From Alphaproteobacteria bacterium BRH_c36 (lineage in GTDB: Bacteria > Pseudomonadota > Alphaproteobacteria > Rhizobiales > Hyphomicrobiaceae), in contig LOEV01000134.1 of NCBI GenBank assembly GCA_001516065.1, positions 1-35,873 on the forward strand: a stretch of DNA of 35,873 bases. The letters run 5' to 3'. Both the position numbers and the translations under genes were made by a program. Position 1 is the first letter of the stretch, and every line of letters starts with the position of its first letter. Below the pieces are notes generated by a model that searched no databases, was not told the DNA's origin, and saw only the letters and a list, made by a program, of their open reading frames with translations. This document shows, one piece after another, positions 27,157-35,734 of this stretch.

Positions 27157-27933
27157 GTGAACACCCTTGATCGCCAAAATCGTAAATCCACAACCGACCG
27201 CGAGCCGCGCGGCAGGATAGAACATTCCGCTGCCGGGCTGCATGTCGAGGCGATGGGTCTTAACTTCATGAACCCCATTGGACTAGCGGCCGGCCTGGAT
27301 AAAACGGGCGCGCTTTTCTCAGAATTCGCCGCGACCGGAGCCGGACACGTCGAGATCGGCACTGTCGAAAGCCCGTTTCGACAACCTCCGGCCTATCGTC
27401 AACGTTTTCCACACATCCGCCTCGGCATGAACATCGGAAGCCGACGCAAAGGCATCACGACCGATGTCTTAAAGGATTACGCCACAGCTTTCACCACAGC
27501 GGCGGGTTCAGCCGACTACGTGGTCGTGAACCTTACCTCGACGGATCGCGAACGCCACGCCGACTCGCCAGGGCTCGAAGCCCTGCTTGAGCGGCTGAAG
27601 CGCGAGCAGGAGCAAGCGGCAAGGCGAACGCCCTTACTCGTCAAGGTTTCGGCTGACGCGGTCGCCGCGCCACCCTTCAGAGCCCTGTATCTGGCGCGTG
27701 ATCTCGGCCTCGACGGTGTCGTTCTGGTCTGCGCAAGGCTTCAGTTTATTGAAGCTGTGGCGCGATTGCTCGACGGCTTGACGCTGGTGTCGGTCGGCGG
27801 CGTCTCGAACGCCGAAGACGTTCGCTGTCGATTGACCCTTGCCAACCTCGTTCAGATTCACTCGGCCTACATCCAGTACGGGCCTACTCTGATCCCGCAC
27901 CTACTCGCAGAACTCGAACTTTCGCAGCCATGA
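27157..27933 (+). CDS. PyrD-like flavoprotein with lost orotate site, GTG start
   Basis: 258 residues against about 335 for class 2 dihydroorotate dehydrogenase. The FMN frame is recognisable: NPIGLAAGLDKTG, GHVEIGTVES, LLVKVSAD (Lys), SVGGVSNAEDV and QIHSAYIQYGPTLI. Substrate motifs are not kept: NxSSPNT reads NLTSTDR, the TNTT motif reads VCARL, and NRMGFNN reads IRLGMNI. So it likely oxidises or reduces another ring compound. The GTG start has AAGGAGGGG upstream inside the SerC-like gene's end. Its stop overlaps the next ATG. Confidence 0.82.
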   Translation: MNTLDRQNRKSTTDREPRGRIEHSAAGLHVEAMGLNFMNPIGLAAGLDKTGALFSEFAATGAGHVEIGTVESPFRQPPAYRQRFPHIRLGMNIGSRRKGITTDVLKDYATAFTTAAGSADYVVVNLTSTDRERHADSPGLEALLERLKREQEQAARRTPLLVKVSADAVAAPPFRALYLARDLGLDGVVLVCARLQFIEAVARLLDGLTLVSVGGVSNAEDVRCRLTLANLVQIHSAYIQYGPTLIPHLLAELELSQP

Positions 27934-29201
27934 CGGCGGCTCTCGATACCGTCTTGATCCTGTTGCCGATTGTCCTTTTGGCAGCTGCATTGCGTTTGTC
28001 GCTTCTCACGCGCCAGCAACGCTGTCTGCTCCGTCAACGACTCAATCTGGGCACCGACGCAGCCAATCCGGATTATCGGGGAATCGATACCGCCCTGGCG
28101 CGCCTTGATCTCGAGCGGATCGAGACCGTGGCGGAGACCGCAATCCTGTCGGCATCCGTGATCTTCCTGATCCCGATCATTGATGCGTACGGGCGCAGCT
28201 GGGGCGTGCCCTCGATCTGGCTTGCCGTTGGCGCCGTTGGTATGGTCCTTGGATCGCAGGGCCTGCTATGGCTGTTCCTGCGCGCTCGATCGGTCTACGC
28301 AATAGATGCGGCCTCAGGTGCCGGTACACCGACCGTCGGATTGTTCATGAAAGATGCGACGACGGCACTGCTGTTCTCGGCGGCGTTCATCGTTCCAGTC
28401 GTCGCCGCCACGGCCTCAATGATGGAAACCGGTCATCCGGCATGGTGGATCGGTGCCTGGATGACATGGGTCATAATAATGGCTTTGCGCGAGCTGGCAC
28501 GACCGCTGGTTCTGGCATTGTTGACCTACAGATCCCGAATGCTCGATGATCGCGAGCTTTCGCAGAACCTCAATGATCTGCTGGCTCGATGCGGGCTTCC
28601 GCGTGCTCATATCGAAGTCCTTGATGCCTCCCGGCGCTCGCGCCGGGCCAACGCCAGTGTGCACGGTATTGGAGCGGTCAAGCGTATTTTCGTTCACGAC
28701 ACCCTGCTAGCCCTGCTGAGCAGGCCCGAAACGGTAGCCGTAATCGCCCATGAACTCGGACATGCCAGGCTGCGGCATCACGAACAGTATCTTGCAAGAT
28801 CCGCGGCGACGGGGTTGCTGGCGTTCCTGGCACTCGCTGTCGCCGGCGAATGGTTGGGCGCAACGATACCCGCCCAGCTTGCCAACCTCACTGCTGTCCT
28901 GCCGGCGATCGGCTTCTTGATGCGCCCCATCGCCATCGGCGTACGACATCGTTGGGAATACGAGGCCGATGCGTTCGCCGCGCGGCATGCGGATGTCGAG
29001 GCTCTCGGGCGTGCACTCGAACGTCTCCACAACGTCAATATCGCCCCACCGCAGCCGGACCCACTCTATGCGGCGTTCCACCATTTCCATCCGGACCTGC
29101 GGGGGCGGCTCTCACGCCTCGATACGATCACGCGGATCGACAGCCGGGCGGATCAGGACGCAGCCGAGACATGCACGGCGCCGGGACGTGCGTGCAGATA
29201 G
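27930..29201 (+). CDS. Membrane M48 metallopeptidase
   Basis: 423 residues. Hydrophobic helices lie at about 5-22, 70-88, 95-115, 146-165 and 172-190, followed by a cytosolic-type peptidase domain. This has AHELGHARLRHH (zinc HExxH near residue 274), two further helices (about 295-340), and EYEADAFAARHA with the third zinc ligand. The fold is that of HtpX/Ste24 peptidases. As the last gene of the pqq operon (ATGA overlap), it is a good candidate to trim modified PqqA, a job done by M16 peptidases (PqqF/G) elsewhere. That role is inference. It overlaps the convergent ubiV end by 49 bp. Confidence 0.85.
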   Translation: MTAALDTVLILLPIVLLAAALRLSLLTRQQRCLLRQRLNLGTDAANPDYRGIDTALARLDLERIETVAETAILSASVIFLIPIIDAYGRSWGVPSIWLAVGAVGMVLGSQGLLWLFLRARSVYAIDAASGAGTPTVGLFMKDATTALLFSAAFIVPVVAATASMMETGHPAWWIGAWMTWVIIMALRELARPLVLALLTYRSRMLDDRELSQNLNDLLARCGLPRAHIEVLDASRRSRRANASVHGIGAVKRIFVHDTLLALLSRPETVAVIAHELGHARLRHHEQYLARSAATGLLAFLALAVAGEWLGATIPAQLANLTAVLPAIGFLMRPIAIGVRHRWEYEADAFAARHADVEALGRALERLHNVNIAPPQPDPLYAAFHHFHPDLRGRLSRLDTITRIDSRADQDAAETCTAPGRACR

Positions 29202-30046
29202 CCATTGACGATTTCCCCTGGCAGCTGCAGCGCCGAGATCCGCGCCAATTGCTCGGCCGCGTCGATCCGTCCGTCGATCAAATCCCGGAACGATTGAGCT
29301 ACCGCAACCATGTCGCCGGTCTGCGGAGATAGGCGCAGGCGCGCAACATTCGCCGCCCTCAGGTCGGCGACTTCGCCCGACAGGACCGTCACGCCGCTGG
29401 CAAGCGTTTGCACGCCGTTGACAGCAAGAAAAGGCTGCCCGTCGAGCGTTTCGACCTCGAGACCGTCTGGGTCGTTTTCGCAGACGTAGCGGCACGCATC
29501 CTTCATCAGGCCGTGCGCACGGGCGTGATAGCAGCGTGCTGCCACGGCAAGCGGCGCGCGACCGAAGGCGAAGACTTCGAGTTCCGGCGAAGCCTGCGCC
29601 TTGCCAAGGACCGCGACCGACGACATAGGCAGTTCGGGAGGAAGACAGACAGTCATGGCACCAAGGGCTGCCAATTCTGAAAGAGTTGCCTCATTGTAGA
29701 CGTTGAACATCGGCCCGATAACATGCGGCTGACCGGCCACGGCCGCAAGAGCGGTCACGTCGCCGATCTCTATGAGGTGCAGGCCTTCGGCTGCCGCGTC
29801 GATCTCCACGATCTCGCGTTTGAGCGTCGGCAGCGCCAAAGCTGCGATCACTACCTCCTTGCCGCCGCGCTCGAGCCGCTCGACAACAGCGCCAGCCGCT
29901 TCCAAGCGGAAGGGCGATCGCTTGGAACACACCACCTCGCCGACGACCACTCTATCGACCGGTGCTTCGTCGGCGATGCGCGCATAAAAATCGGACCATG
30001 CCAGCGTCGGCCAGTTGAACAGGACCGGTCCCAGTGTCAGCTTCAT
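29153..30046 (-). CDS. ubiV: UbiV, O2-independent ubiquinone hydroxylase subunit (U32)
   Basis: 297 residues of the U32 family. The four Fe-S cysteines of UbiV match: Cys40 (GEVVCSKRSPF), then RCYHARAHGLMKDACRYVC with C-x12-C-x3-C spacing as in E. coli. UbiU-UbiV hydroxylate the ubiquinone ring without O2, using prephenate as oxygen source. The gene follows ubiU by 31 bp and ends by overlapping the convergent M48 gene. Confidence 0.93.
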   Translation of the reverse strand: MKLTLGPVLFNWPTLAWSDFYARIADEAPVDRVVVGEVVCSKRSPFRLEAAGAVVERLERGGKEVVIAALALPTLKREIVEIDAAAEGLHLIEIGDVTALAAVAGQPHVIGPMFNVYNEATLSELAALGAMTVCLPPELPMSSVAVLGKAQASPELEVFAFGRAPLAVAARCYHARAHGLMKDACRYVCENDPDGLEVETLDGQPFLAVNGVQTLASGVTVLSGEVADLRAANVARLRLSPQTGDMVAVAQSFRDLIDGRIDAAEQLARISALQLPGEIVNGYLHARPGAVHVSAAS

Positions 30047-30077
30047 GCCCTAGTTCCCGTTCTTCGATTTTGCGCAA

Positions 30078-31055
30078 TCAACGCCAAGTCTTGCGATAAG
30101 CGCCTGTCGTTCCTCGACCGCCCTCGGTCAACCGGCCGAGATCGTGCACCACCGGTTCGGCACTGGCTTCGAGCGCGTTGAGTGCCTCGCGAAACGCCTT
30201 GACTGTCGCTGTAAGGTACGCTTTGCCGCGCTGGCGACCCTCGATCTTCAAGGCCCTGACACCCGCTTTCCTCAAGGCCGAGAGCAGCGGCAGGGTGTCG
30301 AGACTCGCCGGCTCCTCGAAGATGTGTTGCGCCTTACCATGAACCTTGAAGCGTCCCTTGCACAGCGTCGGGTAGGCCGCCGGCTGTCCTTCAGGATAAC
30401 GATCGATCGTGAACCCGCCGAGGCGAGCGGCCAATTCGCCACCCTCCTGTCGGTACTCGACATGCTCTGCCGGCGAGCAGACGCCATTCATGTTCGGCGA
30501 TTCACCCGTCGCGTAGGAAGAGAGCTGGCAACGTCCCTCGGTCATGACGCACAGTCCGCCGAAGGCGAACACCTCCGCCTCGCACGAGATGGCTGCGATC
30601 AGTGTGGCGATCTCGTCGACCGTCAGCACGCGCGGCAGAACGACCCGCTTGATGCCGTAGCGCTCGACGTAGAACCGGATCGCGGCAGGCGTGGTGGCGG
30701 CTGCCTGAACGGATAGATGCAGCCGTTGTTCCGGAAACGTGCGGCAGGCCCACCCGATCACTCCGATGTCGGCGAGGATGATGGCGTCGGCGCCGGCTCG
30801 AACGGCTTCCTCGACCGCCTGCTGCCAGAGTCTCGTTCCGCCCGCTCGCGCGAAAGTATTGATCGCGACGAGGACCTTGGTGCCTCGACGGTGGGCGTAA
30901 GAGACGCCCTCGCGCAACTCTTCCGGCGAAAAATTGAGACCGGGGAAATTGCGGGCATTCGTTTCATCCTGGAAGCCGCAATAGACGGCATCAGCGCCTA
31001 TATCGACGGCGGTGCGTAAAGCGTGGGGTGTACCGGCAGGGCAGACAAGTTCCAT
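30078..31055 (-). CDS. ubiU: UbiU, O2-independent ubiquinone hydroxylase subunit (U32)
   Basis: 325 residues. It begins MELVCPAGTPHALRTAVD, the common U32 start. The cluster cysteines keep exact E. coli UbiU spacing: GLCVMTEGRC (C-x6-C), then x16 to NGVC, then x38 to TLCKGRF. It forms a heterodimer with UbiV. GGAGTGA precedes the ATG. The second gene of ubiT-ubiU-ubiV, it starts 24 bp after the ubiT stop. Confidence 0.93.
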   Translation of the reverse strand: MELVCPAGTPHALRTAVDIGADAVYCGFQDETNARNFPGLNFSPEELREGVSYAHRRGTKVLVAINTFARAGGTRLWQQAVEEAVRAGADAIILADIGVIGWACRTFPEQRLHLSVQAAATTPAAIRFYVERYGIKRVVLPRVLTVDEIATLIAAISCEAEVFAFGGLCVMTEGRCQLSSYATGESPNMNGVCSPAEHVEYRQEGGELAARLGGFTIDRYPEGQPAAYPTLCKGRFKVHGKAQHIFEEPASLDTLPLLSALRKAGVRALKIEGRQRGKAYLTATVKAFREALNALEASAEPVVHDLGRLTEGGRGTTGAYRKTWR

Positions 31056-31079
31056 GCTGTCACTCCGTTCGGTCAGCGC

Positions 31080-31664
31080 TCATCGTAGATCGGTCCCGGA
31101 AGGGCCGGCTCCGGTGGGAGCTCCGAGCAAGCTGCGAAACCGCCGTGCCAAAGTATGCACACTATTGGAAACCAGCGGGGCCAGCCAATCGGGCACCCCA
31201 GAGAGCTGTCCCGGATCAAGTTCGGAGTCCTCAATCGCATTGCGCAACGCGACGACCGCGGCCGTATCGCCCTCGATCGTCAAATCGCGTGAAAAGAACA
31301 ACGCATCGCCGTCGTAGATGCCTTCAAGGAGACCGGCGAGGACAATCATGGCGCCAGCGATGCGTGCATCCCACTGGCCAGGCTCTATCGAGTCCAGCAC
31401 ACGCAGTCTCGGCCGGTCAGCACCAGGCTCGATCAGGAAGACGAACGGACAGTCCAGCGGATCGATGGCGAAACGCTTGGAGGCGTGCGTTCCCAATCGC
31501 GCGATGAGACGCGGGTTTCGCGCTAGGATTCGGCGCATCATGACGTATGCCGCTAGTTCGAGCGGAAGCCTGGGCAGCACGCCGATTCCTCGCGCGACGG
31601 ACGGCGGGAGGTGCCCCCTGCGGTGCTCAGCAAAATACGACGGCGCGGTGTCGAAATCTGTCAT
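31080..31664 (-). CDS. ubiT: UbiT, SCP2-domain ubiquinone accessory factor
   Basis: 194 residues. An SCP2-like lipid-binding domain spans about 45-165 (LARNPRLIARLGTHASKRFAI, then MIVLAGLLEGIYDGDALFFS, LTIEGDTAAVVALRNAIED). UbiT binds the prenylated intermediates for UbiU-UbiV in O2-independent ubiquinone synthesis. It is first in the minus-strand operon and divergent from ubiD, with a shared 100-bp spacer in which I see no good FNR box. The ribosome site is weak. Confidence 0.9.
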   Translation of the reverse strand: MTDFDTAPSYFAEHRRGHLPPSVARGIGVLPRLPLELAAYVMMRRILARNPRLIARLGTHASKRFAIDPLDCPFVFLIEPGADRPRLRVLDSIEPGQWDARIAGAMIVLAGLLEGIYDGDALFFSRDLTIEGDTAAVVALRNAIEDSELDPGQLSGVPDWLAPLVSNSVHTLARRFRSLLGAPTGAGPSGTDLR

Positions 31665-31764
31665 AACTCAGTCATTAGGGCAACGCGGCAGGGTCGCGTT
31701 TAACCGAAGTCAATCCGCCGGACAACTCGATATCGGACGAAGGGTGTGGAGGTCACTGCTCGCC

Positions 31765-33300
31765 ATGAAACTCTTCTCGAATCGTCCTGTCTTCTCCACG
31801 CTTGGGGACTTCCTTGCTGCTCTCGAAACATCGAACCAACTGATGAGAATTTCAGAGCCCGTCTCGACCGTCCTCGAGGTAACCGAGTTGCACCGAAGGG
31901 TAATCGCCCGACATGGGCCCGCACTCGTCATCGAAAAACCGATCAAGGCAGACGGGGTGCCGTCCGAGATTCCGCTCGTGACCAACCTGTTCGGCACCGT
32001 CGACCGGGTCGCACGGGCTCTCGGTGGAAAGGGACGCGACGATCTCCTCAATCTCGGCCGGTTCCTCGCCGAACTCCGTCAACCGGAACCACCAACGGGC
32101 TTGCGAGACGCTATGCGGAAATGGCCTCTCGCCAGAGCTGCGCTTGGCTCGAGACCGGCCATCGTCACCAACCCGCCCTGCCAAGTTGGCATCCGGCGAG
32201 GCAGCGACATCGACCTCGGACGTCTTCCCGTACAGACCTGTTGGCCCGGAGAGCCGGCGCCCCTTATCACCTGGCCAATCGTCATCACGCGCCCGCCCGG
32301 CCCTATGACGGCCGCAAGCCACAACTGGGGCATTTACCGAATGCAGGTGACGGGTCCCGACAGCGCCATCGTGCGTTGGCTCGCCCACCGCGGCGGAGCG
32401 AAACACTTCCGTGAATGGCAGGCGCGCGGTGAGCCGATGCCAATTGCCGTTGCCATTGGTGCGGATCCAGCCACCTTGCTCGCCGCCGTCACACCGGTGC
32501 CCGAAACACTCCCGGAAGCAAGCTTTGCCGGACTTCTGCGCGGCGAGCGCACTCGGCTTGCCAAGGCAGTCACAGTACCACTTCTCGTTCCCGCCGAGGC
32601 CGAAATCATACTCGAGGGCACGATCGCACCCGATGACGTTGCTCTGGAAGGCCCCTATGGAGATCACACGGGCTACTATAATGCCGCCGACACCTATCCC
32701 GTGATGCGGCTATCGGCCATCACGACTCGCCAAGACCCGCTCTACCTATCGACTTTCACAGGCCGCGTGCCGGACGAACCCGCGGTGTTGTCGGAAGCCT
32801 TGAACGACGTCTTCCTCCCACTCCTGCAGCAGCAATTCCCGGAGGTCGTCGACTGCTGGCTGCCCCCCGAGGCCGCATCTTATCGGATCGCTGTTGCGTC
32901 GATCGACAAGCGTTACCCAGGCCACGCGCGCCGGATAATGCTCGGCCTGTGGTCGATGCTGCCGCAGTTCAGCTACACCAAGCTCGTAATCGTGGTCGAC
33001 GACGACATCGACGCGCGTAACTGGAGCGACGTCATGTGGGCCGTCGCAACGAGGTCCGATCCGAGCCGCGATCTCCTCGTGCTCTCGGATATGCCAATTG
33101 ACGTTCTCGACTTTGCTTCGCCGCTGCCGGGGCTCGGCGGCAAGCTCGGCATAGACGCTACGCGCAAGATCGGTGCGGAAACCACGCGCGACTGGGGCGA
33201 ACGGCTCTGCATGGACCATGCCGTTGTCGAGCGCGTGGATGACCTCTTCGGTCGTCTCGAAACTCTTTCCCGGGCGGCTTCGGACGGGCGGGCGGCATGA
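31765..33300 (+). CDS. ubiD: UbiD-family prenyl-FMN decarboxylase
   Basis: 511 residues. Seen: ASHNWGIYRMQV (prenyl-FMN/metal site with Asn and Arg) and LEGPYGDHTGYYN, the acidic catalytic segment as in E. coli UbiD. The first Met that aligns is at 31765 (MKLFSNRPVFSTLGDF); the longer open frame upstream is antisense to ubiT. GGAGG lies about 13 bases before. It would decarboxylate the prenylated hydroxybenzoate in the ubiquinone route, but UbiD proteins act on many aryl acids, so an acid of the PQQ-like route cannot be excluded. Its ATGA overlap with ubiX implies coupling. Confidence 0.9.
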   Translation: MKLFSNRPVFSTLGDFLAALETSNQLMRISEPVSTVLEVTELHRRVIARHGPALVIEKPIKADGVPSEIPLVTNLFGTVDRVARALGGKGRDDLLNLGRFLAELRQPEPPTGLRDAMRKWPLARAALGSRPAIVTNPPCQVGIRRGSDIDLGRLPVQTCWPGEPAPLITWPIVITRPPGPMTAASHNWGIYRMQVTGPDSAIVRWLAHRGGAKHFREWQARGEPMPIAVAIGADPATLLAAVTPVPETLPEASFAGLLRGERTRLAKAVTVPLLVPAEAEIILEGTIAPDDVALEGPYGDHTGYYNAADTYPVMRLSAITTRQDPLYLSTFTGRVPDEPAVLSEALNDVFLPLLQQQFPEVVDCWLPPEAASYRIAVASIDKRYPGHARRIMLGLWSMLPQFSYTKLVIVVDDDIDARNWSDVMWAVATRSDPSRDLLVLSDMPIDVLDFASPLPGLGGKLGIDATRKIGAETTRDWGERLCMDHAVVERVDDLFGRLETLSRAASDGRAA

Positions 33301-33890
33301 GCGGCAAGCATCGGTTGGTGATCGGCATGAGCGGAGCGTCGGGGGCTGTTCTGGGTCTGCGTTGTCTCGAACTCGTGAGCGAACTCGAGCAGGTCGAGTG
33401 TCACCTCGTCGTCACGCCTGCTGCCGCCCGGACTCTCACGACGGAACTCGATGGCGACGCCCACTCGCGCGCGATATCCCTCGCAGACGTCGTCCACCCT
33501 TGCGGGGATGTCGGCGCGGCAATCGCGAGCGGATCTTTCCGTTGCCACGGCATGATCGTCGCGCCCTGTTCGATGCGCACCCTGTCGGCCATCGCCTACA
33601 GCCTTTCGGACAACCTTCTGACGCGGACAGCGGACGTGATGTTGAAGGAGCGCCGGCGACTCGTTCTGATCGGCCGTGAGACGCCCCTCCACGCCGGCCA
33701 TCTCGAGGCGATGCTCAAGGTCACCAACCATGGCGCGATCATCTTGCCTCCGGTACCGGCGTTCTATACCCGGCCAGCTTCTCTCGACGAGGTTGTGACA
33801 CAGATCGCCGCGCATGCTCTCGAACTCGCTGGTGTCGAGATGTCCGGCGTTCTTGTCCGGTGGGATGGAAATGCGGCAAGCTCGACATAG
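33297..33890 (+). CDS. ubiX: UbiX, flavin prenyltransferase
   Basis: 197 residues. LVIGMSGASGAVLG binds FMN, APCSMRTLSAIAYSLSDNLL is the signature, and RRLVLIGRETPLH and PPVPAFYTRP follow as in the family. It makes prenylated FMN, the cofactor UbiD needs. The start overlaps the ubiD stop by 4 bp. Confidence 0.93.
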   Translation: MSGKHRLVIGMSGASGAVLGLRCLELVSELEQVECHLVVTPAAARTLTTELDGDAHSRAISLADVVHPCGDVGAAIASGSFRCHGMIVAPCSMRTLSAIAYSLSDNLLTRTADVMLKERRRLVLIGRETPLHAGHLEAMLKVTNHGAIILPPVPAFYTRPASLDEVVTQIAAHALELAGVEMSGVLVRWDGNAASST

Positions 33891-34917
33891 GTTGACCGTC
33901 ACAGTGGTGGGTGCCGGTGTTATCGGGCTGTGGCAGGCTTACGAATTCGCACGGCGGGGCCACCGTGTGCTCGTTTGCGAAGCCGCACCTGAGAAGGCGA
34001 CCGGCGCCGCGAGCCGTCTCGCCGGCGCCATGCTTGCGCCGTACTGCGAGGCCGAGACCGCACCGGCGCTCGTCACCGAACTCGGGCTTCGCAGCTTGGT
34101 GCACTGGCGCGAGCTTATGCCGACCCTGTCGACGAGGGGCACATTAGTCGTCACCTGCCGCCGAGACGAAGCCGAACTGTTCCATTTCGCGCGGCGGACG
34201 ACCGGCCACCTGTCCATCGGCCTTGGAGATCTCTCGGCACTCGAATCCGAGTTGAGCCAACGCTTCGGTAGGGCCTTGTATTATGGAGACGAAGGGCACG
34301 TTCCTCCGAGATTGGCGCTATCGCTCCTCATAGATCGCCTGAGGTCGCTTGGCGCTGAACTTCGTTTTTCGCAGCCGGTCTCAGGGCCGCTCTGGCTTGC
34401 GGCGGGGGCCGGAGAACTCGTGATCGATTGCCGGGGGATGGCGGCGCAATGCAACCTCGCGGGCCTGCGCGGAGTGGCTGGCGAAATGGCTGTTCTCCAT
34501 GCGCCGGGTGTCCGGCTTTCGCGTCCCATTCGCCTGCTGCATCCGCGCGCTCCCGTCTACATTGTGCCTTGGGGCGACGGCACCTACATGGTCGGCGCGA
34601 CCATGCTCGAAAGTGCGGCAGTCGGCGGCATGAGCTTGCGCTCGGCACTCGAGCTGCTCGGATCTGCGACGGTCGTGCATCAAGGCTTTGCCGGCGCGCA
34701 GGTTGTCGAAATGTCTACTGGGATCAGACCTGCCTATGACGACAACCTCCCGAAGGTCGTCTGGCGTGGCCGCTGTCTGTCGGTGAACGGCGCCTACCGA
34801 CACGGATTCCTCTTGGCGCCCGCTCTCGCCGAGATGGTGGCGGACCACCTGGAAATGGGGACCGTATTACCGCCTGAGCTGACTGAGTACAAGCGCCGCA
34901 CCGGCACCATGGCCTAG
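33871..34917 (+). CDS. ThiO/DAO-family FAD oxidoreductase
   Basis: 348 residues. The Rossmann motif TVVGAGVIGLWQAYEFARRG binds FAD, and ATGAASRLAGAMLAPYCE resembles ThiO/glycine oxidase. YIVPWGDGTYMVGATMLES and SVNGAYRHGFLLAPALAE match the family's C-terminal half. Such enzymes oxidise amines or amino acids. The start at 33871 overlaps ubiX by 20 bp; 33865 is possible. No thiG or thiS lies nearby, so a thiamine role is not supported. It is co-transcribed with ubiD-ubiX, which is not a usual ubiquinone gene arrangement. Confidence 0.85.
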   Translation: MRQARHRLTVTVVGAGVIGLWQAYEFARRGHRVLVCEAAPEKATGAASRLAGAMLAPYCEAETAPALVTELGLRSLVHWRELMPTLSTRGTLVVTCRRDEAELFHFARRTTGHLSIGLGDLSALESELSQRFGRALYYGDEGHVPPRLALSLLIDRLRSLGAELRFSQPVSGPLWLAAGAGELVIDCRGMAAQCNLAGLRGVAGEMAVLHAPGVRLSRPIRLLHPRAPVYIVPWGDGTYMVGATMLESAAVGGMSLRSALELLGSATVVHQGFAGAQVVEMSTGIRPAYDDNLPKVVWRGRCLSVNGAYRHGFLLAPALAEMVADHLEMGTVLPPELTEYKRRTGTMA

Positions 34918-34931
34918 CAGAGAAAACCGAG

Positions 34932-35267
34932 ATGACGGCAAAGGCAGCGACCGATTAAGCCACATACGGCGCCATGGAGCAAGCGCTGCCGTTCGAGGTC
35001 GGCTTGATGCCTGAACTGGTCGCCAGTCTCGCCAGACAACAAAGGCCGGTGGCCGTCAACCCCGTCGAGACCGTCACCGATATCTCTTAGGCCGGCGACG
35101 AGGGTGGCATCATGTGCCACGTCACGCCCTCGGATGCCGACAGTATCGTCTTGATGTCCCTGAGCCACGTGCGTGTACCGCGCACTCTGCCGTTCGCTGC
35201 GGCCGCCCTCACCTACCAGAAACACAGAGTGAAGAATCTCAAGAAGCAATACGGGAAGCAACACTGA
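34932..35267 (+). pseudogene. Broken copy of the next gene (two in-frame stops)
   Basis: Read in one frame from ATG 34932, it holds TAA at 34956-34958 and TAG at 35088-35090, yet stays similar to the gene at 35290 on both sides. Shared blocks are ALPFEV, GG(I)I/M-C, SHVRV/THVRV, TLPFAA, YQKHR/YQRHR and KNLKK/KNLRK. So it is a tandem paralogue that has decayed. A partial restart at ATG 34974 would still meet the TAG. Confidence 0.72.
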
Positions 35268-35289
35268 TCGGGGCGCCGTTGGAAAAGCG

Positions 35290-35661
35290 ATGCTGGACAA
35301 ACCGGACAAGACCGCCCGCTTCGTGGCGATGCTGAAAGCAGCCCTGCCGTTCGAGGTTGAACTGCTCGCCTCGACGCTTGCTCGATTGCGCGAATGCAAT
35401 CCAGACATGCGGATCAGCAGAAAGGAGACGGTCTTCGAGGTCACCTATGAACTAAGCCATGGCGGCATCATCTGCCTCAATGGCACCGACAATCTGGTGG
35501 CGACTGCCCTTACCCATGTCCGGGTCCATCCAACCCTGCCATTTGCAGCGACCATAACAGACTACCAGAGGCATCGCCGCAAGAATCTGCGCAAGCGCCA
35601 ACAACTACTCTCTCCGGTAACGCTCACCCTTCGCCACGGCCAATACCGCGGAGCGGTTTAG
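35290..35661 (+). CDS. Hypothetical protein, intact paralogue
   Basis: 123 residues, cytosolic and basic at the C-terminus (QRHRRKNLRKRQQ). The body has LPFEVELLASTLARL, then ISRKETVFEVTYELSHGGIIC and THVRVHPTLPFAATI. I do not recognise the family. A decayed tandem copy lies directly upstream and a terminator downstream. Its base use is like its neighbours. Confidence 0.6.
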   Translation: MLDKPDKTARFVAMLKAALPFEVELLASTLARLRECNPDMRISRKETVFEVTYELSHGGIICLNGTDNLVATALTHVRVHPTLPFAATITDYQRHRRKNLRKRQQLLSPVTLTLRHGQYRGAV

Positions 35662-35696
35662 TGCAATAAAAGCTCTGCGACCCACCATCAAAGAAG

Positions 35697-35717
35697 CGGC
35701 TCAGTTGAGCCGTTTTT
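35697..35717 (+). terminator. Rho-independent terminator
   Basis: A perfect 7-bp stem, cggctca-gt-tgagccg, is followed by ttttt. It lies 36 bp after the stop of the gene at 35290 and before the convergent small ORF. Confidence 0.8.
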
Positions 35718-35734
35718 CGTCGGCGCGTTCGCTG

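Noticed and set aside
32973-33902. 309-codon minus-strand frame
   Set aside because: Antisense to ubiD and ubiX, with no recognisable motif.
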